From: Lumbricus rubellus
Taxonomy: Eukaryota > Annelida > Clitellata > Crassiclitellata > Lumbricidae
Assembly (NCBI GenBank): GCA_945859605.1
Contig: OX243820.1
Location: forward strand, 27,428,896-27,492,895
DNA length: 64,000 bases
Direction of reading: 5' to 3'
Positions 11,601 through 25,000 of this stretch are shown piece after piece. The notes under the pieces were generated by a model. It made no database searches. It saw only the letters and a program-made list of their open reading frames with translations, and was not told the origin of the DNA. The stretch's first letter is position 1; every line of letters starts with the position of its first letter. Position numbers and translations under genes: made by a program.

Positions 11601-11879
11601 TTCATGCCTGGCCAATACGCCGTGCTCAGATTAACTAATTAACTAGTATTAAGTTTTTGGAATGATTAATGTCTAACAACTTGGTGATACTTGAGATGCT
11701 TTGTCCAATTTTTGTTCCTGACTTGTTACAAACAGACCAATAAAATTGATTTGATTTGATTTGAACTGATGTTCATTATGAATTGGAAATAAATCTGTCA
11801 ATTCTACACGCAGTTCAATACAATGTTTGGTCTACGCCGTTCTACGGTGGTGAAAGAAAATAAGTTGACAAATAGTTTT

Positions 11880-12000
11880 TTTTAACTTGCATCAACTTCC
11901 ACCAACCGGTTCCATTCCAAAGTTATGCAAGTTCAAACTTGATAACAAAAAATCGAATCTTACAACATAAAAAGCAATTTTTAAAGTAGAGTAGTTTTAA
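11880..12000 (+). repeat. Conserved 3'-flank block, copy 2 (after gene A)
   Basis: CATCAACTTCCACCAACCGG followed by AAGTTATGCAAGTTCAAA matches the blocks downstream of genes 0, B and C. Confidence 0.6.
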
Positions 12001-12061
12001 TCGGTGATCACGTTTTGCAATTGTCATTTATACGCAATAACATTGTCGTGAAGTGATTTTG

Positions 12062-12150
12062 TCATGTTTCTGCATGACAGTGGTCCACCTCACCATGTCA
12101 GAGAAACTGGATCTGCTTTCAAGACAACGTCCATAATAGTATTTTATTTT
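12062..12150 (+). pseudogene. Possible transposase fragment
   Basis: The frame at 12064 begins MFLHDSGPPHHVRE, like the DGAPPH motif of IS630/Tc1-type transposases. It is too short to classify. Confidence 0.3.
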
Positions 12151-12469
12151 ACTGAGTCATTGGGTCGCTTCACTAAGAACGTGGGGGATATAATTATGTG
12201 TAAAATACCCATCATATGCTACTCTGCGTTAGCTATCGTAATTGCGAGAAAATGATATGAGCGGCATGCCGTTGGTTGGGTGGGAATACGGCAGGATGCT
12301 AATGATACCATAAAACTTATTCCCCAAAAATTGAGGCACCTGGCAGTCACATTATTTTCTTTACCGCAATATCATCATCTCCTGCCACCAAAATCATCTC
12401 AACCCCAACTTTCCATCACTATGACTTCACCACCACGAAGATCACTCCCCGCTACCCAAGACCATAACC

Positions 12470-12563
12470 ACTACCACCACCACCACCACCACCACCACCA
12501 CCACCACCACCACCACCACCACCACCACCACCACCACAACCACCACCACCACCACCACCACCA
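12470..12563. repeat. (CCA)n microsatellite
   Basis: CCA/CAC triplet run. The polyhistidine frame across it is an artefact of the repeat. Confidence 0.95.
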
Positions 12564-12565
12564 TT

Positions 12566-13474
12566 CAATCCTAATGCTGATGAAACGTTGAAAATGACGA
12601 AGAAATTGACTTCGTGAGACCTAGGCCTAGGCCTACGATAAATTTAAAATTGCAGTTCACCGTACAAACTCGATATGAAGTCGACGAACCTGCGTGGGTT
12701 CATTAACGCAACATATGGTAAACTTAGAGATTCATGTCGAGTTTCACTTTAGCAGTCATGAATCACCATCTAACGGTTGAAGTCTTCAATAATTATTGTA
12801 ATCGACAGAATATTTTATCTGGGTCATTGTGGGGGAGATGTCAATCGGTGCACTTTAGACATAATTATTACAGACATAATTATGAAGACTGATTCACACA
12901 AATATTAAATAGGCAAAGGCAATTTAAGATAGGGCCTATTAGGCCTATCTGTCATAAGTAGGTAGGCCTATGCGTTCGCCAGCTCGTGAGTTTCAATCGT
13001 GCACATGCATCAAAATATTTAACATGCAGTCTATATTTCTGGGCTACCAGTAAAGTTAATGAACTCTTTGTATCACTGGTTTTTCGAGCGGGTCCATAAT
13101 TAGTTTTGTGCATACACATTGATAGATAATCAATCATGGAATCACTTTCAGCGATCATTTCACTGTCTTCTAGGTTTCTGTTCTAGGTAAGTGCATGCTG
13201 ATGGTTCTTTGCTAACTTTTTTACCCTCCACACAAAATTAATCTCCAGGATAACCGTATGGGATTACTTTTTGCCCACCATGTAGAACAAATACTCTTAA
13301 GTTCTCAATTAAAAGTGCGCGCCCAGGACCTGCAGCAGCTTATCCTTTCTTATTCATAATTCCCTCTCTTTCACCTTATTTAAACGTAAACTTGAAATTC
13401 AGATGATGAAAATGTCTCCTGCTAAGCTTTTGAATATCATACATGAATCATCGAACTCCTACTGCAGCAGTCTT
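12566..13474. other. Intergenic, rich in AGGCCT palindromes
   Basis: Contains several CTAGGCCTA/TAGGCCTAT words (12617-12640, 12930-12970). No exon seen. Confidence 0.4.
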
Positions 13475-13631
13475 CATGAGCGGAGTTTATCAGGGGCTAG
13501 GGGGAGCTAAGCCCCCTCAAGAAGGCCCAGATTCAGCTTTTTTACCATGAAAATTAAATCTTTTTTGGGTTTAGCCCCCCTCTTAAGAAGGTATTAACCC
13601 CTCCAAGAACGGAAACAAAACTCCGCCCATG
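13475..13631. mobile_element. hAT-type MITE (157 bp)
   Basis: Ends CATGAGCGGAGTTT and AAACTCCGCCCATG, with perfect 8-bp target duplication GCAGTCTT (13467-13474 and 13632-13639). A relic right end of the same family lies near 59380. Confidence 0.85.
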
Positions 13632-13776
13632 GCAGTCTTATTATTGCCTTCACCACTGCGACTGCAGATGATGACGATGATGGGTGGGGGAGTAAGCATC
13701 AATTACATCACCAAGACGAGGCTACACGTTGCACTACTTCCTGCTCTACCTTCTTCGATGCTTCTCATGCAGTCGA

Positions 13777-14416
13777 CAGTGACGTAACTAGCGTTGGGCT
13801 TGGGGGGCTTAAGCCCCCCCAAACGAAGCTGAAGCCCCCCCCCAAATGAAATCAAGCCGTTGTATGCTTACGGCTAATTTAAATAGACTACCGCATGGAC
13901 GGCGTACATGCTGTTACGGATGACCAGCCATGACTGCCTAAAAATGGCTCCATTTGAGGTCGACACAGCCAAAAATGCGCTGGTCGCTGGGACTCCGCCC
14001 CAGACCCCGCTGGGGAGCTTACGGTAAAGACAAAACCTTTCTCTCTTACAGGAGCAGTTTTATTTTTATTGTTATCCTGGTAGCTTGAGCCTTGCGACAC
14101 TGAAAAACGACTTATTCTTACAATTTTCGCAACTTTTCCGTTCACAAATAGCTGGCAAACAGGAGCCTTAAAATGGCTCCATTTGAGGTCGACACAGCCA
14201 AAAATGCGCTGGTCGCTGGGGCTCCGCCCCAGACCCCGCTGGGGGAGCTTACGACGCTCCCCCAGACCCCCTAGTCGGGACGGGCTTCGTGCCTTCGGCA
14301 CTCGCAACTTCGCGCCTTCGGCGCCGCCTCTCACGACCAATTACAATACAGCGTCCTGGCACTTCTTACTTAAGGCTTAAGCCCCCCCCAAACGGAAAAT
14401 CCTAGTTACGTCCCTG
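13777..14416. mobile_element. hAT-type non-autonomous element (640 bp)
   Basis: Ends CAGTGACGTAACTAG and CTAGTTACGTCCCTG, flanked by GCAGTCGA (13769-13776) and GCAGTCGG (14417-14424). The inside has a direct repeat of about 80 bp (from 13939 and from 14170) and subterminal GGGGGGCTTAAGCCCCCC palindromes. It sits in the promoter flank of gene B. Gene C has no insertion at the matching place near 49870. Confidence 0.85.
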
Positions 14417-14479
14417 GCAGTCGGTACGTCTAGAATATTAGAATAATAATTATTACAATAGCGTGCTGTGCTAGATTAA

Positions 14480-14600
14480 AATTCATTTAAATCGTTTTCT
14501 CAATTAGATCTTGTAAATTGAAATCGATCGATTAAAATTGGAAAACTGCACAGATTGTGCAACTGCGAATCTATTCCAGCGGCGCTGCTATAAAACCAGA
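14480..14600 (+). promoter_or_regulatory. Promoter of gene B
   Basis: TATAAAA at 14589-14595. The upstream 100 bp (CTCAATTAGATCTTGTAAAT, ACTGCACAGATTGT, CTGCGAATCTAT) match the region before gene C at 49950-50040. It is followed by GGTGGCATTTGGTGA, also shared. Confidence 0.75.
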
Positions 14601-14941
14601 CGGGAATTGTTTGGGTGGCATTTGGTGATTAGGTAGGCCTATAGTTTGTTGGTTTGTAGTTTGGATGTTTGTTTGGTCAACAGGTAGGCGGATTGACTCA
14701 TTGGTTTGACTGGTTGATGTTAGTCTTGATGTGGCTGATTGTTTGAATGGTTATTATGATGGAACAGCTAATGCTGACATACGATGATCCCATCATTATC
14801 AATGATCATCGATTGCCATTTCACAAAGTGTCCGTATGAATCCTTGTTGTAAATATATCTCTTACTTTTAACAGTTCATCATCTAAAAACCAAACAATCG
14901 CCTTTCACGAAACCTTGAGCGGAAAACTAGAGGAGGAGAAC

Positions 14942-15002
14942 ATGAAGATTTGTTTAGCTGTTGTGATCGCTCTCGTGGTCATCCAAATGGTCAACGCACA
15001 AG
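14942..15002 (+). CDS. Gene B exon 1, signal peptide
   Basis: Encodes [20 protein letters not shown] plus one base, then donor GTCAGTGATT. Hydrophobic core with a typical small-residue end. Confidence 0.85.
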
Positions 15003-15812
15003 GTCAGTGATTGAATATAATGTGTAAGCTTACAGAAGCGTTCAATGATTCAGATCGTGTAACGCCGCGTAAAAGCTCTTTCAATGTTGCCCACTTCTTC
15101 ACATACGCGAACATGCTGTCACATGATTTCGTGCTTACTCAATCAAGCTGTTAATATAATGTATAGATTTCTTATCAAATAGCCTACATTGCAGCGCAAG
15201 TTTACTTGCCTTGAAGTTCGATTACACCAGCCCTGAATTCTTCGTAGGTTTTAATTGTTTCAGAGACGACTGTAGCCTACCCCTGTCACGAAATAGAGTA
15301 TATCCCGCATTAATCGTACCCTCACCCCCAGATGAAGAGACATTGAAAAAGTCACTTCCGCGGGTATTTAGTCTTTAAAATTATCTTTCATCCATAGGCG
15401 TACGAGGCGGAGGTCCAGAGGGGGAGGGGCAAATGCCCTCCAACTTTCGGACAAGTTTGGTTTTTCGGGCAAACACAGTCCCGGACGACTAAAAAAGGTC
15501 GTCGACGTTTTAGCCGGATAAATTTTTCGGGCAGAAGTTCCATCTTTGCCCCTCCCTGCTGAAATCTCCCGTACGCCTATGCTTCCATCTGTTTTGTCTT
15601 GATCAAAGACTCTAACAGTTATGTTTATTCCTACTAGATTATTTTGTTTGCTTTGGTTTCAGAGCAAACAACACATTTACCCATATGTCCAAAATGCGAT
15701 GTTGTGTGTGACTCTGAAGATGCATCGAAAGTCTTGCCAACAGGATGTCCGCCTTGTAACTGTCCTCCCACCTGCCGGGTTAGACGACTAGCAACGACAT
15801 ATTACGTCGTAG

Positions 15813-15851
<39 letters not shown>

Positions 15852-15852
15852 G

Positions 15853-15884
<32 letters not shown>

Positions 15885-15918
15885 CTATCAGCATCATCAT
15901 CATTATCAGCGGCATCAG

Positions 15919-15966
<48 letters not shown>

Positions 15967-15984
15967 TATCATCATCATCAGCAT

Positions 15985-16016
<32 letters not shown>

Positions 16017-19000
16017 GCATCATTATCATCATCATCATCATCATCATCATCAGCATCATCATCGTCATCAGCAGCAGCAGCATCATCAGCATCATCAGCA
16101 TCAGTATTATTATCATCAGCATCAACATCGTCATCAGGAGCAGCATCATCATCAGCATCATCAGCATCAGTATTATTATCATCAGCATCATCATCAGCAG
16201 CATCAGCATTATTATCATCATTACAGCAGCAGCATCAAAATCATCATCATCATGATCATTATCATCGTCATCATCATCGTCATCATCATCATCAGCATCA
16301 TCATCATCGTCATCATCATTATCATCATCATCATTATCAGCAGCAGCATCATTCTCATTGCACCGCCAATTATGTCATCTGTTCATTCATTCATTCATTC
16401 ATTCAGAGCATTTATATAGCACCCCTTCAAGAAACTACTCAGAGGCGCTCCCAGCCCAACCACGAACAAAGAAAAAAGACTTGAGGGACTTGTAGAACGC
16501 AGCCGGATGGACCACAAGTAGTGAACGAAGCGAGAGCGGGAGGTCGTTATAGACAGTAGGCCCCACGACCGAGAAAGCACGGCGCTGCTTAATAGCCAAG
16601 CGAGCCCGCGGGACCAGAAGCTCACCTTTAGACGAAGAGCGAAGTACACGACGCGCTGCAACGTCAGAGACTGGACAGCACAGATCACGTAAGTATGACG
16701 GAGCACAGCCAAGGACACAGCGAGAGACCACAGCAGCAATGCGGTATGAGATCCGCTGGGACACAGGCAGCCAGTGCAGCACATCACGCATATAGGCAGA
16801 GTTGTTGTTCGGATATCTAATGATTTGTTGTTTCTCGCCGACTAATTTAAGACTGATGATGGATGGATGGATGGATGGATGTATGGAGGGATGGATGGAT
16901 GGATGGATGGACGGATGGATGTATGTATGTATGGATGGATGGATGGATGGATGGATGGACGGATGGATGGTTGTATGGATGGATGGATGGATGGATGGAT
17001 GTATGGAGGGATGGAGGGAGGGAGGGATGGAGGGAGGGACAGACGGACACATGGATACACAGACAAACAGACAGATAGATACATATAAAAAAGATGAATG
17101 TTCTGTCGTGCTTTAGAATGTCAACTGTTCCAAGAATGAGAAGTGTGTGCTCGAGCCGTTCGTCTGCGTTTTGGGATTTTGCCCTTTACGACCGCATTGC
17201 GTTCCGATCAAAGGTGATGTTTAATTTAGTTCATCGCCCGCAACTTCGTCCACTTATAATAAGTGCACATACAAACAAACAAACAAACAAACAAAACAAA
17301 CAAGCTTATCCTCAGGTGCATGCGATTGTTTTTTTTTGTCTGAAAATTCGTCTACTTGTTTCCTCTTCTATTTTTGCCATCTCATGTTTTGATCACCAAA
17401 CAATCATATGTTCAGTTGTTGCAGTAGTGCTTATAGGTACACTGTCGATGGGTAAAGTCAAAGGCCGTCCTTTCAACTTTAGGGACCCACTGGCCCACTA
17501 TTTTCATATGCATGGACGTTAGTCCTCAATCAATGCATACATCGGAATTCGAAAGCAGTAATAACAAAAAAATGATGAACAAAGATATAAAAAATGGTAT
17601 TGCATAATTATATTATGTATAAGATGAATATAAATATAACTAACTAACTAACTAAATAAATAAATAAATATAAATATAAAAAGATACAAAAAATACATAG
17701 GCCAGGTGATTATTAGGCCTATTGTGCAATTTCGCCATAGACCTACGACTTATTTCAACAAATCATCATAATAGGCCTAATAATTATGTTTCCAGGATGT
17801 AGACGGTGATCCCACTTCTTTAACGGTGATTTAAACAGTTTCAATTGATAAAATGTGGAATTTGCAATTTAAGATTTGTATTAATCCACCGAATTGCATT
17901 GATCCACGATTTTGTCCACAGCGCAGGTTTCGTTGATGGCCGCTGGTAATTTTGGATCTATTTATACAGACTCGCCGATGTCGCGGAATTCTATCCTTCC
18001 CATTAGCTATCCTGGGGTGTGTGTGAATTAATCTATTCACCGGGTGATGGAATAAACCTGGTTTAGAGTAGCGGGGGGCAGGGCCGGATTAAGGCATGTT
18101 CAACATGTTCGGCGGAACAGGGGCCCCCACACTTTAGGGGGCCCCACAAATGTGTAAAAAAAATTTTTTTGCAAATTTCAGCCACACGACTATTTTCCAA
18201 AAATTTTCGGCAGATGACTAAAAAAAAAAAAAAGGTCATCAACTTTTTTGGCGGATGAAATGGTATGATTTTCCCAAAAAATGTTCAAATTAAAAAAAAA
18301 ATTAAAAAAAATTCCCAAACAGGGCCCCACAAAAATTTCCGAACAGGGCCCCGACATTGCTTAATCCGGCCCTGGCGGGGGATACGCCATTTTATCCCCC
18401 GCAGCGTATAGGCCAATTGTTGAATAATGAGTAGGCTATAGTTGATAAATTTATGCTGTAAGCCTAATGAACATTTAAAGTAACTCTAATTGTTTTTAAG
18501 TGTCCTAAGCAATGTTCAAAGCAGGGTAACTCGAATTTAGTAAGTGACTGTAAATGTTCACAAGTGTTCTACTACATGTACATGCTCTAAGTGTTCCATA
18601 AGCAAAGCAAAAAAAATGGCTAGTTGGAATAAACACACCTGTTGGTGGCAATGTTCAAAACAAAGCATATTGAAGTTAATGTGCAAAAGTAAACGCAAGT
18701 GGAAGTAACTGTTTTCAACTTCTCTTCATCTCGAGCCAGGATACAATTAGTAGGAGGGTAATCTTTTTTGCCGCACCGGCACAGTCCGTAAAAGATTCGC
18801 AAATATTGGTTTAGATCATTCTTCTATATTAACTTGCGCTGACAGTTGACATTGCAACGTTCATCACGGTTCAATATCATATGCAACACATACACACACA
18901 CGTTCAATTATAATATATTGTTGGTTGAGGTTAACATCAGCAGATAACACGTGAGAAAATAGTACACTTGGGAAGGTCTTGGTTTCAGAAATGACAACGT

Positions 19001-22000
19001 CTGCAGAAATGACAACGCCTGCAGAGACCTCCCCGGTAAGCGTACCGAACTGTGAGTCTGTGGGAGTGTTGTGTATGGATGGATGTCAACTGATCCCGGG
19101 TCCTGATGGATGTCCATTCTGCGATTGCCACTGCGCGGTAGGGAACGGTTACTGTACTGTTGTTGTCTTTTTAAATCTCACATGTAAACGTAAGGTAGAT
19201 AGAAGATGTTGTATTGTAACTATACTAGTGGGTGGATAGCCTACATAACTGACAGACGAACACACAAAACTGAGCGCAACTGCGAACAGACGGATTCACG
19301 AATTAGACAGTTGTACTCTAACACATTTACGAATTTATATGGCAAAGGCAAATCATTCATTAATTCAGAGCATTTATATAGCGCCCTTTCAAAAAACTAC
19401 TCAGAGGCGCTCCCAGCCCAACAACGAACAAAGAAAAAATACTATTTGTAGAACCCAGCCGGATGGACCACAAGTCGAAAGCGAAGCGTAACCGGGAGGT
19501 AGTTCCAGACAGTAGGCCCCACGACCGAGAAAGCACGGCGCTGCATAATAGCCATGCGAGCCCGCGGGACCAGAAACTCACCCCTAGCCGAAGAGCGAAG
19601 CACACGACGCGCTGCAACGTCAGAGACTGGACAGCAAAGATCACGCAAGTATGACGGAGAACAACCAAGGACACAGCGAGGGACCACAGCAGCAATGCGG
19701 TATGAGATCCGCTGTGACACAGGCAGCCAGTGCAGCACATCGCGCATAGACAAAGACAGGAGCAAATTTAGGAAGACGCCCAACAAGGCGAGCAGCCGAG
19801 CGCAAGACGCGTTCAAGTCGCCCCAGGACCCCAAGGGGAAGACCAACAAGTAAGGAGCAACAGTTGTCGATTCGACTTGTAACAAAGGCGTGGACAAGGA
19901 CGACGACCGCATCGTGAGAGAGAGAGAATGGGAGACCACCCGAAGCTGACGAAGCTGGTAATGGGCACCCGTCGCAACCAAGTTCAATTTTGTGCAGGTT
20001 TCCAGCCGTTGCACTGAAACTTTGCATCTAGACAGAAGACCGTTAGGTACAGCTAGTGTAGGGATCACCTCGCCTTAAACCAACACACACCTCGCCCCGC
20101 ATGGGCCTGGTGGGGCAGGGTGCAGTATGAGGTGAAAAAATTTGTGGGAAAATTTTCTGCAGTTTTGCAACTATTAATATGAAAGTTTGCACGTAGACAG
20201 AGGACCGTCAGCCATGGTCGGGGCGGGAAATCCTAACTGCTATTTCCATTCCATCGCCATAGTTTCACGGCTATTTGCATAAAATTCCCGGGCATCGCCG
20301 GGTACCCCAGCTAGTTTTTAATAAAGATGCTTTGTCAACTGTCACTTTAAGCAATAAAAACTGTGGTTATGGTTATGGCTAGGATTTAAACTGCTCCAAG
20401 GATGAGAAGTGTGCGCTGGAACCGTTCATCTGCGTGAATGGTCTTTGCTCTTCACGACCGACTTGCGTTCCGATCAAAGGTGATAAACTTCATTTATTTC
20501 ATCGCCCGCAACTTCATCCAATGATAAGCAGCTTATCCTTAGGTGCGATTGGTTTTTGCTTGAAAATTCGTCTACTTGTTTCATCTCCTATTTTTTTCAT
20601 CTCATTATTGATCACCAAAGCAATCCTACATGTATGTTCAGTTGTTGCAGTAGTGCGTATACGGTGTCGATGGGTAAAGTCAAAGGCCGTCCTGGCCCGT
20701 CCATTCCACTTTAGGAACCAACTTGCCCCCACTGTTTTCATATGCATGGACGTTGGCCCTCAGTCAATGCATGAATCGGAATTCGGAAGCAGTAATAAAA
20801 AATTATGAAAAAAGATATGAAATTAGTAATGCATAATTATATTATGTAAAAGAAGAATATACATATAACTAACTAACTAAATAAATAAAATATAAATATA
20901 AAAAGATACAAAATGATAGGCTACATACATAGGCTAGGTGATTATTGTGCAATTGCGCCATAGACGCAATGCTGACCTACGACTTATTTCAACAAATCAT
21001 CATACATGTACTTCGTTTACAGGATTTAGACGGTGATATGACTTCTTTAACGGTGATTTTAATTGATAAAATGCGGAATTTGCAATTTAAGATTTGACTT
21101 AATCCACAGAATTGCATTGATCCACATAAAATTATTGTCCACAGCGCAGGTTTCGTTGATGGACGCTGTTAATTTTGGATCAATTTATACAGACACGCCA
21201 ATGTCGCGAGATATTCTATCCTTCATATTAGATATCCTGGGGTGTGTGTGAATTAATCTATTCACCGGGTGATGGAATAAACCTGGTTTAGAGTATCGGT
21301 AGGGGGATACACCATTCTATCCCCCGCAGCGTAAAATTGTTGAAAAATAAGTAGGCTATATAGTTGATAAATTTATGCTGTAATGAACATTTAAAGTAAC
21401 TCTAATTGTTTTTAAGTGTCCTAAGAGTAGTAGTTAATTGTGCCCTTTGAGGGTCTTTTATTATTTCCTGAGGGGGGTGCTCGGTAGTACAGTGGTTAGC
21501 GCGCTGGACTGTCAACCAAGAGGTCTTTTATTATTTCCTTCCTGATTCCTCCTCTTCTCCTTTGGGGTATTTTATTATTTTTCCTGATGCATAATTAATT
21601 ACTTAGCTACCTTTTAAGAAGCCTGATATTGAAGATAAATTAAGTTTAAATGGTGCTAAAGGATAATCTGGGGGTGTACCTATTAAAAGCCACGCAGCAA
21701 CCGGCCTATAACATCGTTGACACTTCACACAGAGCACAATACGAGAGATCTTATGACACGCGGTGCAATGCGATAAAGTCTTATCCTACGCGGTGCAATT
21801 TGTTGAAAAATCGTCCTTCACCTCTGAATCTGTCCCCAAACTTCCGGTTCTGTCCCCAAGATAAATGTTTGTCCCGAGATAGACAACTTTACAGGACACG
21901 AAGACGCAAATAAACTTTTTTCTAAATTTTTTTTCTAAATTTGTTTCTAGGATTTTTTTTTCTAGGTTTTTTTTTCTCAGTTTTTTTTCCTAGGTTTTTT

Positions 22001-25000
22001 TTCTAACTTTTTTTTCTAGGTTTTTTTTTTTTTCTAACTTTTTTTTTTTTTTTTTTTTTTTTTAGGTTTTTTTTTTTTTAGGTTTTTTTTTTTTTTTTTT
22101 TCTAGGTTTTTTTTTTTTTTTTTTTTTAGTCATCCGTCCCAAAAAGTCAAGAATTTTGTTTTCTCGAATGTCTTTTTCTTCTTAGAACAGGCTGCGAATG
22201 TACATTAGAACTTGTTATTAAAGCGTGTTCATAGAGAAGTAATGATTGCACAAGGGCTGTAGTAGTAAATCAGTTTGCTAATAGTAAATCAGTTAAAATC
22301 ACAATGATATCAAGTCTTTATTATCAATCCATGTATTGAATGACTCATCATAGCCTAACCATTTAACCAAAGACCGATTTCCTCTTTTTCTTATAATCTT
22401 TTCTATTTTAAATGTATCTTGCGTTGTCGATTGTAACTCGGCTTCATAAAATGTCCCTTGTATTTGTTCTCCATTATAATCTGATATTTTATAGGTTATA
22501 GGGTCTGTGTATTGGATTTGTGTTATAGTAAAAATTTCCTGTGTCCAACGATTTGTGTAGCCTTTCTCGAATGTCTTTTTCTTCTTAGAAATTCTTACTT
22601 TATCTCCTACCGAAAATTTAGGTTTAACAGTTTCAGGTACAGCGTCGCCGTATAAATTCATCCACACAACCCATTCGTTTGCTTTGATACTCGCTTTAAC
22701 AGGAGTCATTTTAATGGAAGAATGTCTTGTGTTGTTGTATAAATTAACCATATTATCTAAAACATCGATATATCTCTGAGTTGAATTTGCTGTAAAATAC
22801 TTAAACATCTTTTCTTTTACTGTCCTATTAAATCTTTCTACGATACAAGATTTCTCTTCGTTCTCAGTTGAGTACAACTGCATACCTAATGATTTTACCT
22901 GTTTATTATAGAATTCTGTTCCCTTATCGACCCAAAGTTTTTCCCCCCTTCTTTTGCTCGTATTAAATATTTTAACGAAAGCATCTGCCACAGATTCTCC
23001 ACGCTTATCTTTTATCGGCTGAATAAATGCATACTTGGAGAATATATCAATGACGCTTAACAAATATTTCACACCAGAATTAAATTTAGCATAAGCCTGC
23101 ATGTCAATCAAGTCTGCTGCCCAAACTTTGTCCACTCCCTGAACATAAACAACTCGCTTCCTGAACTTCCTGACTATAGGTTTATGCAATTCGTCAGCAA
23201 GTTGGTCTGTCCATCTCAGAGTTTTTTTTTCAACCCCATTCCAAAATGGGTTTTCGTTGATAAAATTGGTTTAACTATAGATCTTTCAATTCGTTCGCGG
23301 AAAGAAGGATTAGGTATATTATTTAATTCATCTATCATAGCTCTGTCAGCGACGTTTCTCCCTGCTGTATCAGTATGTTTAGCGTAAGCTAGGTCGTGAC
23401 GATAGGCTGCTGCATCAACTCTGTCTACTGGTTTACTCCAATCTTTTGGTGTTCCATCACTATTCAATCTCAATTCCAATCGAGTTCCTGGACCCGTGAA
23501 AGAATGTCCTGGAAGATGCATTTCACCCGGGTACTTTGCCCATGGAAGTTTAATGTTAGAAGTAGCAGAATTGAGAGCTGATACCAAATCACCTCCTGTA
23601 GCGGTGGACATTTTAGTAAACTGAGTTTTTCTAGCGCCACACTCAACGCACACACCCCTAAGCATAGGTCTACCATTCTTACTGACGACTCGTTGAACAT
23701 CTTTAGATTCAGTTTGTCGCTTACATTTTACGCAATACGAGCTGTGCTCCATTTTAATATAATATAATTAAAATGGAAGTCCAAGACCTATCGTGGAATG
23801 AAGAATCAAGTAAACGCTTTAACAGTCCTCTCCTACCAAGAAGCATCAGAGGTTTGATCGTCGGTAAGTCTCAATGCGGCAAGACAATATTACTACTTAA
23901 TTTATTACTGAGACCTGGTTGGTTAGACTATGATAACTTGCAAATCTTTGGAAAATCGCTTTTTCAATCAGAATACAAGATACTCAAGAAAGCATTCGAA
24001 GAGAAATTACCAAAGGAAGCAATTATAAGACTTTTTGATAATCGAGATGAAATAATGAAATTAAATGTATCACCGACCGCCGTAGTCGAGGAGATGTCTA
24101 AAAACATGGCAAAAAAATCGGATATAGAATGCAAGTTCTTTGAAACCTCTGAAGATGTTCCAGATCCACGAGACTTAAGTCGAGATAAGAAGAATCTCAT
24201 GATTTTTGATGATTTACAGTTAGAGCGACAAAATAAATGCGAATCGTATTATATAAGAGGTAGGCATAGTAATGTAGACTGCTTTTACCTAGCACAAAAT
24301 TATTTCAAACTGCCTAGACAAACTATAAGAGAGAATGCTAACTTTATATGTCTATTCCCTCAAGACCTCAAAAATATTAATCATATATACAGCGATCATA
24401 TAGGCGTAGATGATATGACTATTGAAGAATTTCGAAAACTATGCAAAACTGCGTGGGATGAAACGCATGGTTTTGTGGTTATAGACCTTACTAGTAAAAC
24501 AAATAAGGGCAGGTACAGATCTGGATTAGATACATTTTACATTAAATAAAAGCAATAATAAAATGATAACAAAATTTAAGATTTTATATTCTAGGTTTAA
24601 AAATAGCTATCTAAAATGGAAACCCTTCTTGACGAAATTTTATCTAATACTCAAACGATTGCACGCAACACAGAAGCTAAAGAATCCTTTTGCATTTTGT
24701 TGAGCGAAAGGAACACACGAATTCGAACGAAATTTAATCCACTAATCGAACTGGACAAAAGTAAAACGTATGAAATGGCTCTTGTCAATCTTGAAACTTA
24801 CTACAGTTTTCCTAATATAGATGAAACAAATAATAAATTCGTATATTCGTCAGATAACGGTGTAACATGGGAAGATTTAGACATTCCAACCGGTTGCTAT
24901 GAAATCGAAGACTTAAACGATTACATACAGAGAATTCTAAAAGAAGAAGGTCATGGACAATGTATAAAGTTGCAACCAAATAACAATACTTTGAAGGCTG

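Larger units (their letters stand above)
17095..19345 (+). repeat. Segmental duplication, copy 1
   Basis: This block (NC exon, intron, linker+AS exon and 3' intron) is repeated at 20383-21425 plus 37914-37963, 39089-39408 and 40562-41095. Copy 2 is broken by three later insertions. Copy 1 itself carries the hAT MITE at 18079, absent from copy 2 at about 21297. Both exons and introns are similar, so the duplication was of DNA, not RNA. Confidence 0.85.

Noticed and set aside
12280..12591. Polyhistidine protein
   Set aside because: Translated (CCA)n microsatellite with no splice or family support.
14183..14380. Basic plus frame and 150-codon minus frame at 13888-14340
   Set aside because: Both fall inside a non-autonomous hAT element and follow its internal direct repeat.
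15644..16255. Long isoleucine-rich plus frame and methionine-rich minus frame
   Set aside because: Only the first part (15663-15778) is a real exon. The rest is a translated (CAT)n microsatellite.
16802..17116. Several overlapping frames rich in MDGW or IHPS
   Set aside because: Products of the (ATGG)n repeat in multiple frames.
19138..19239. Terminal exon ending at 19239 (and likewise 40929, 52670)
   Set aside because: A GTAGGG donor in phase 0 sits in each of the three exons and fits the following NC exon exactly. Read-through isoforms remain possible but are not the main model.
21472..21523. Functional tRNA-Asp gene
   Set aside because: No T-arm or 3' acceptor half, and the stems mismatch.
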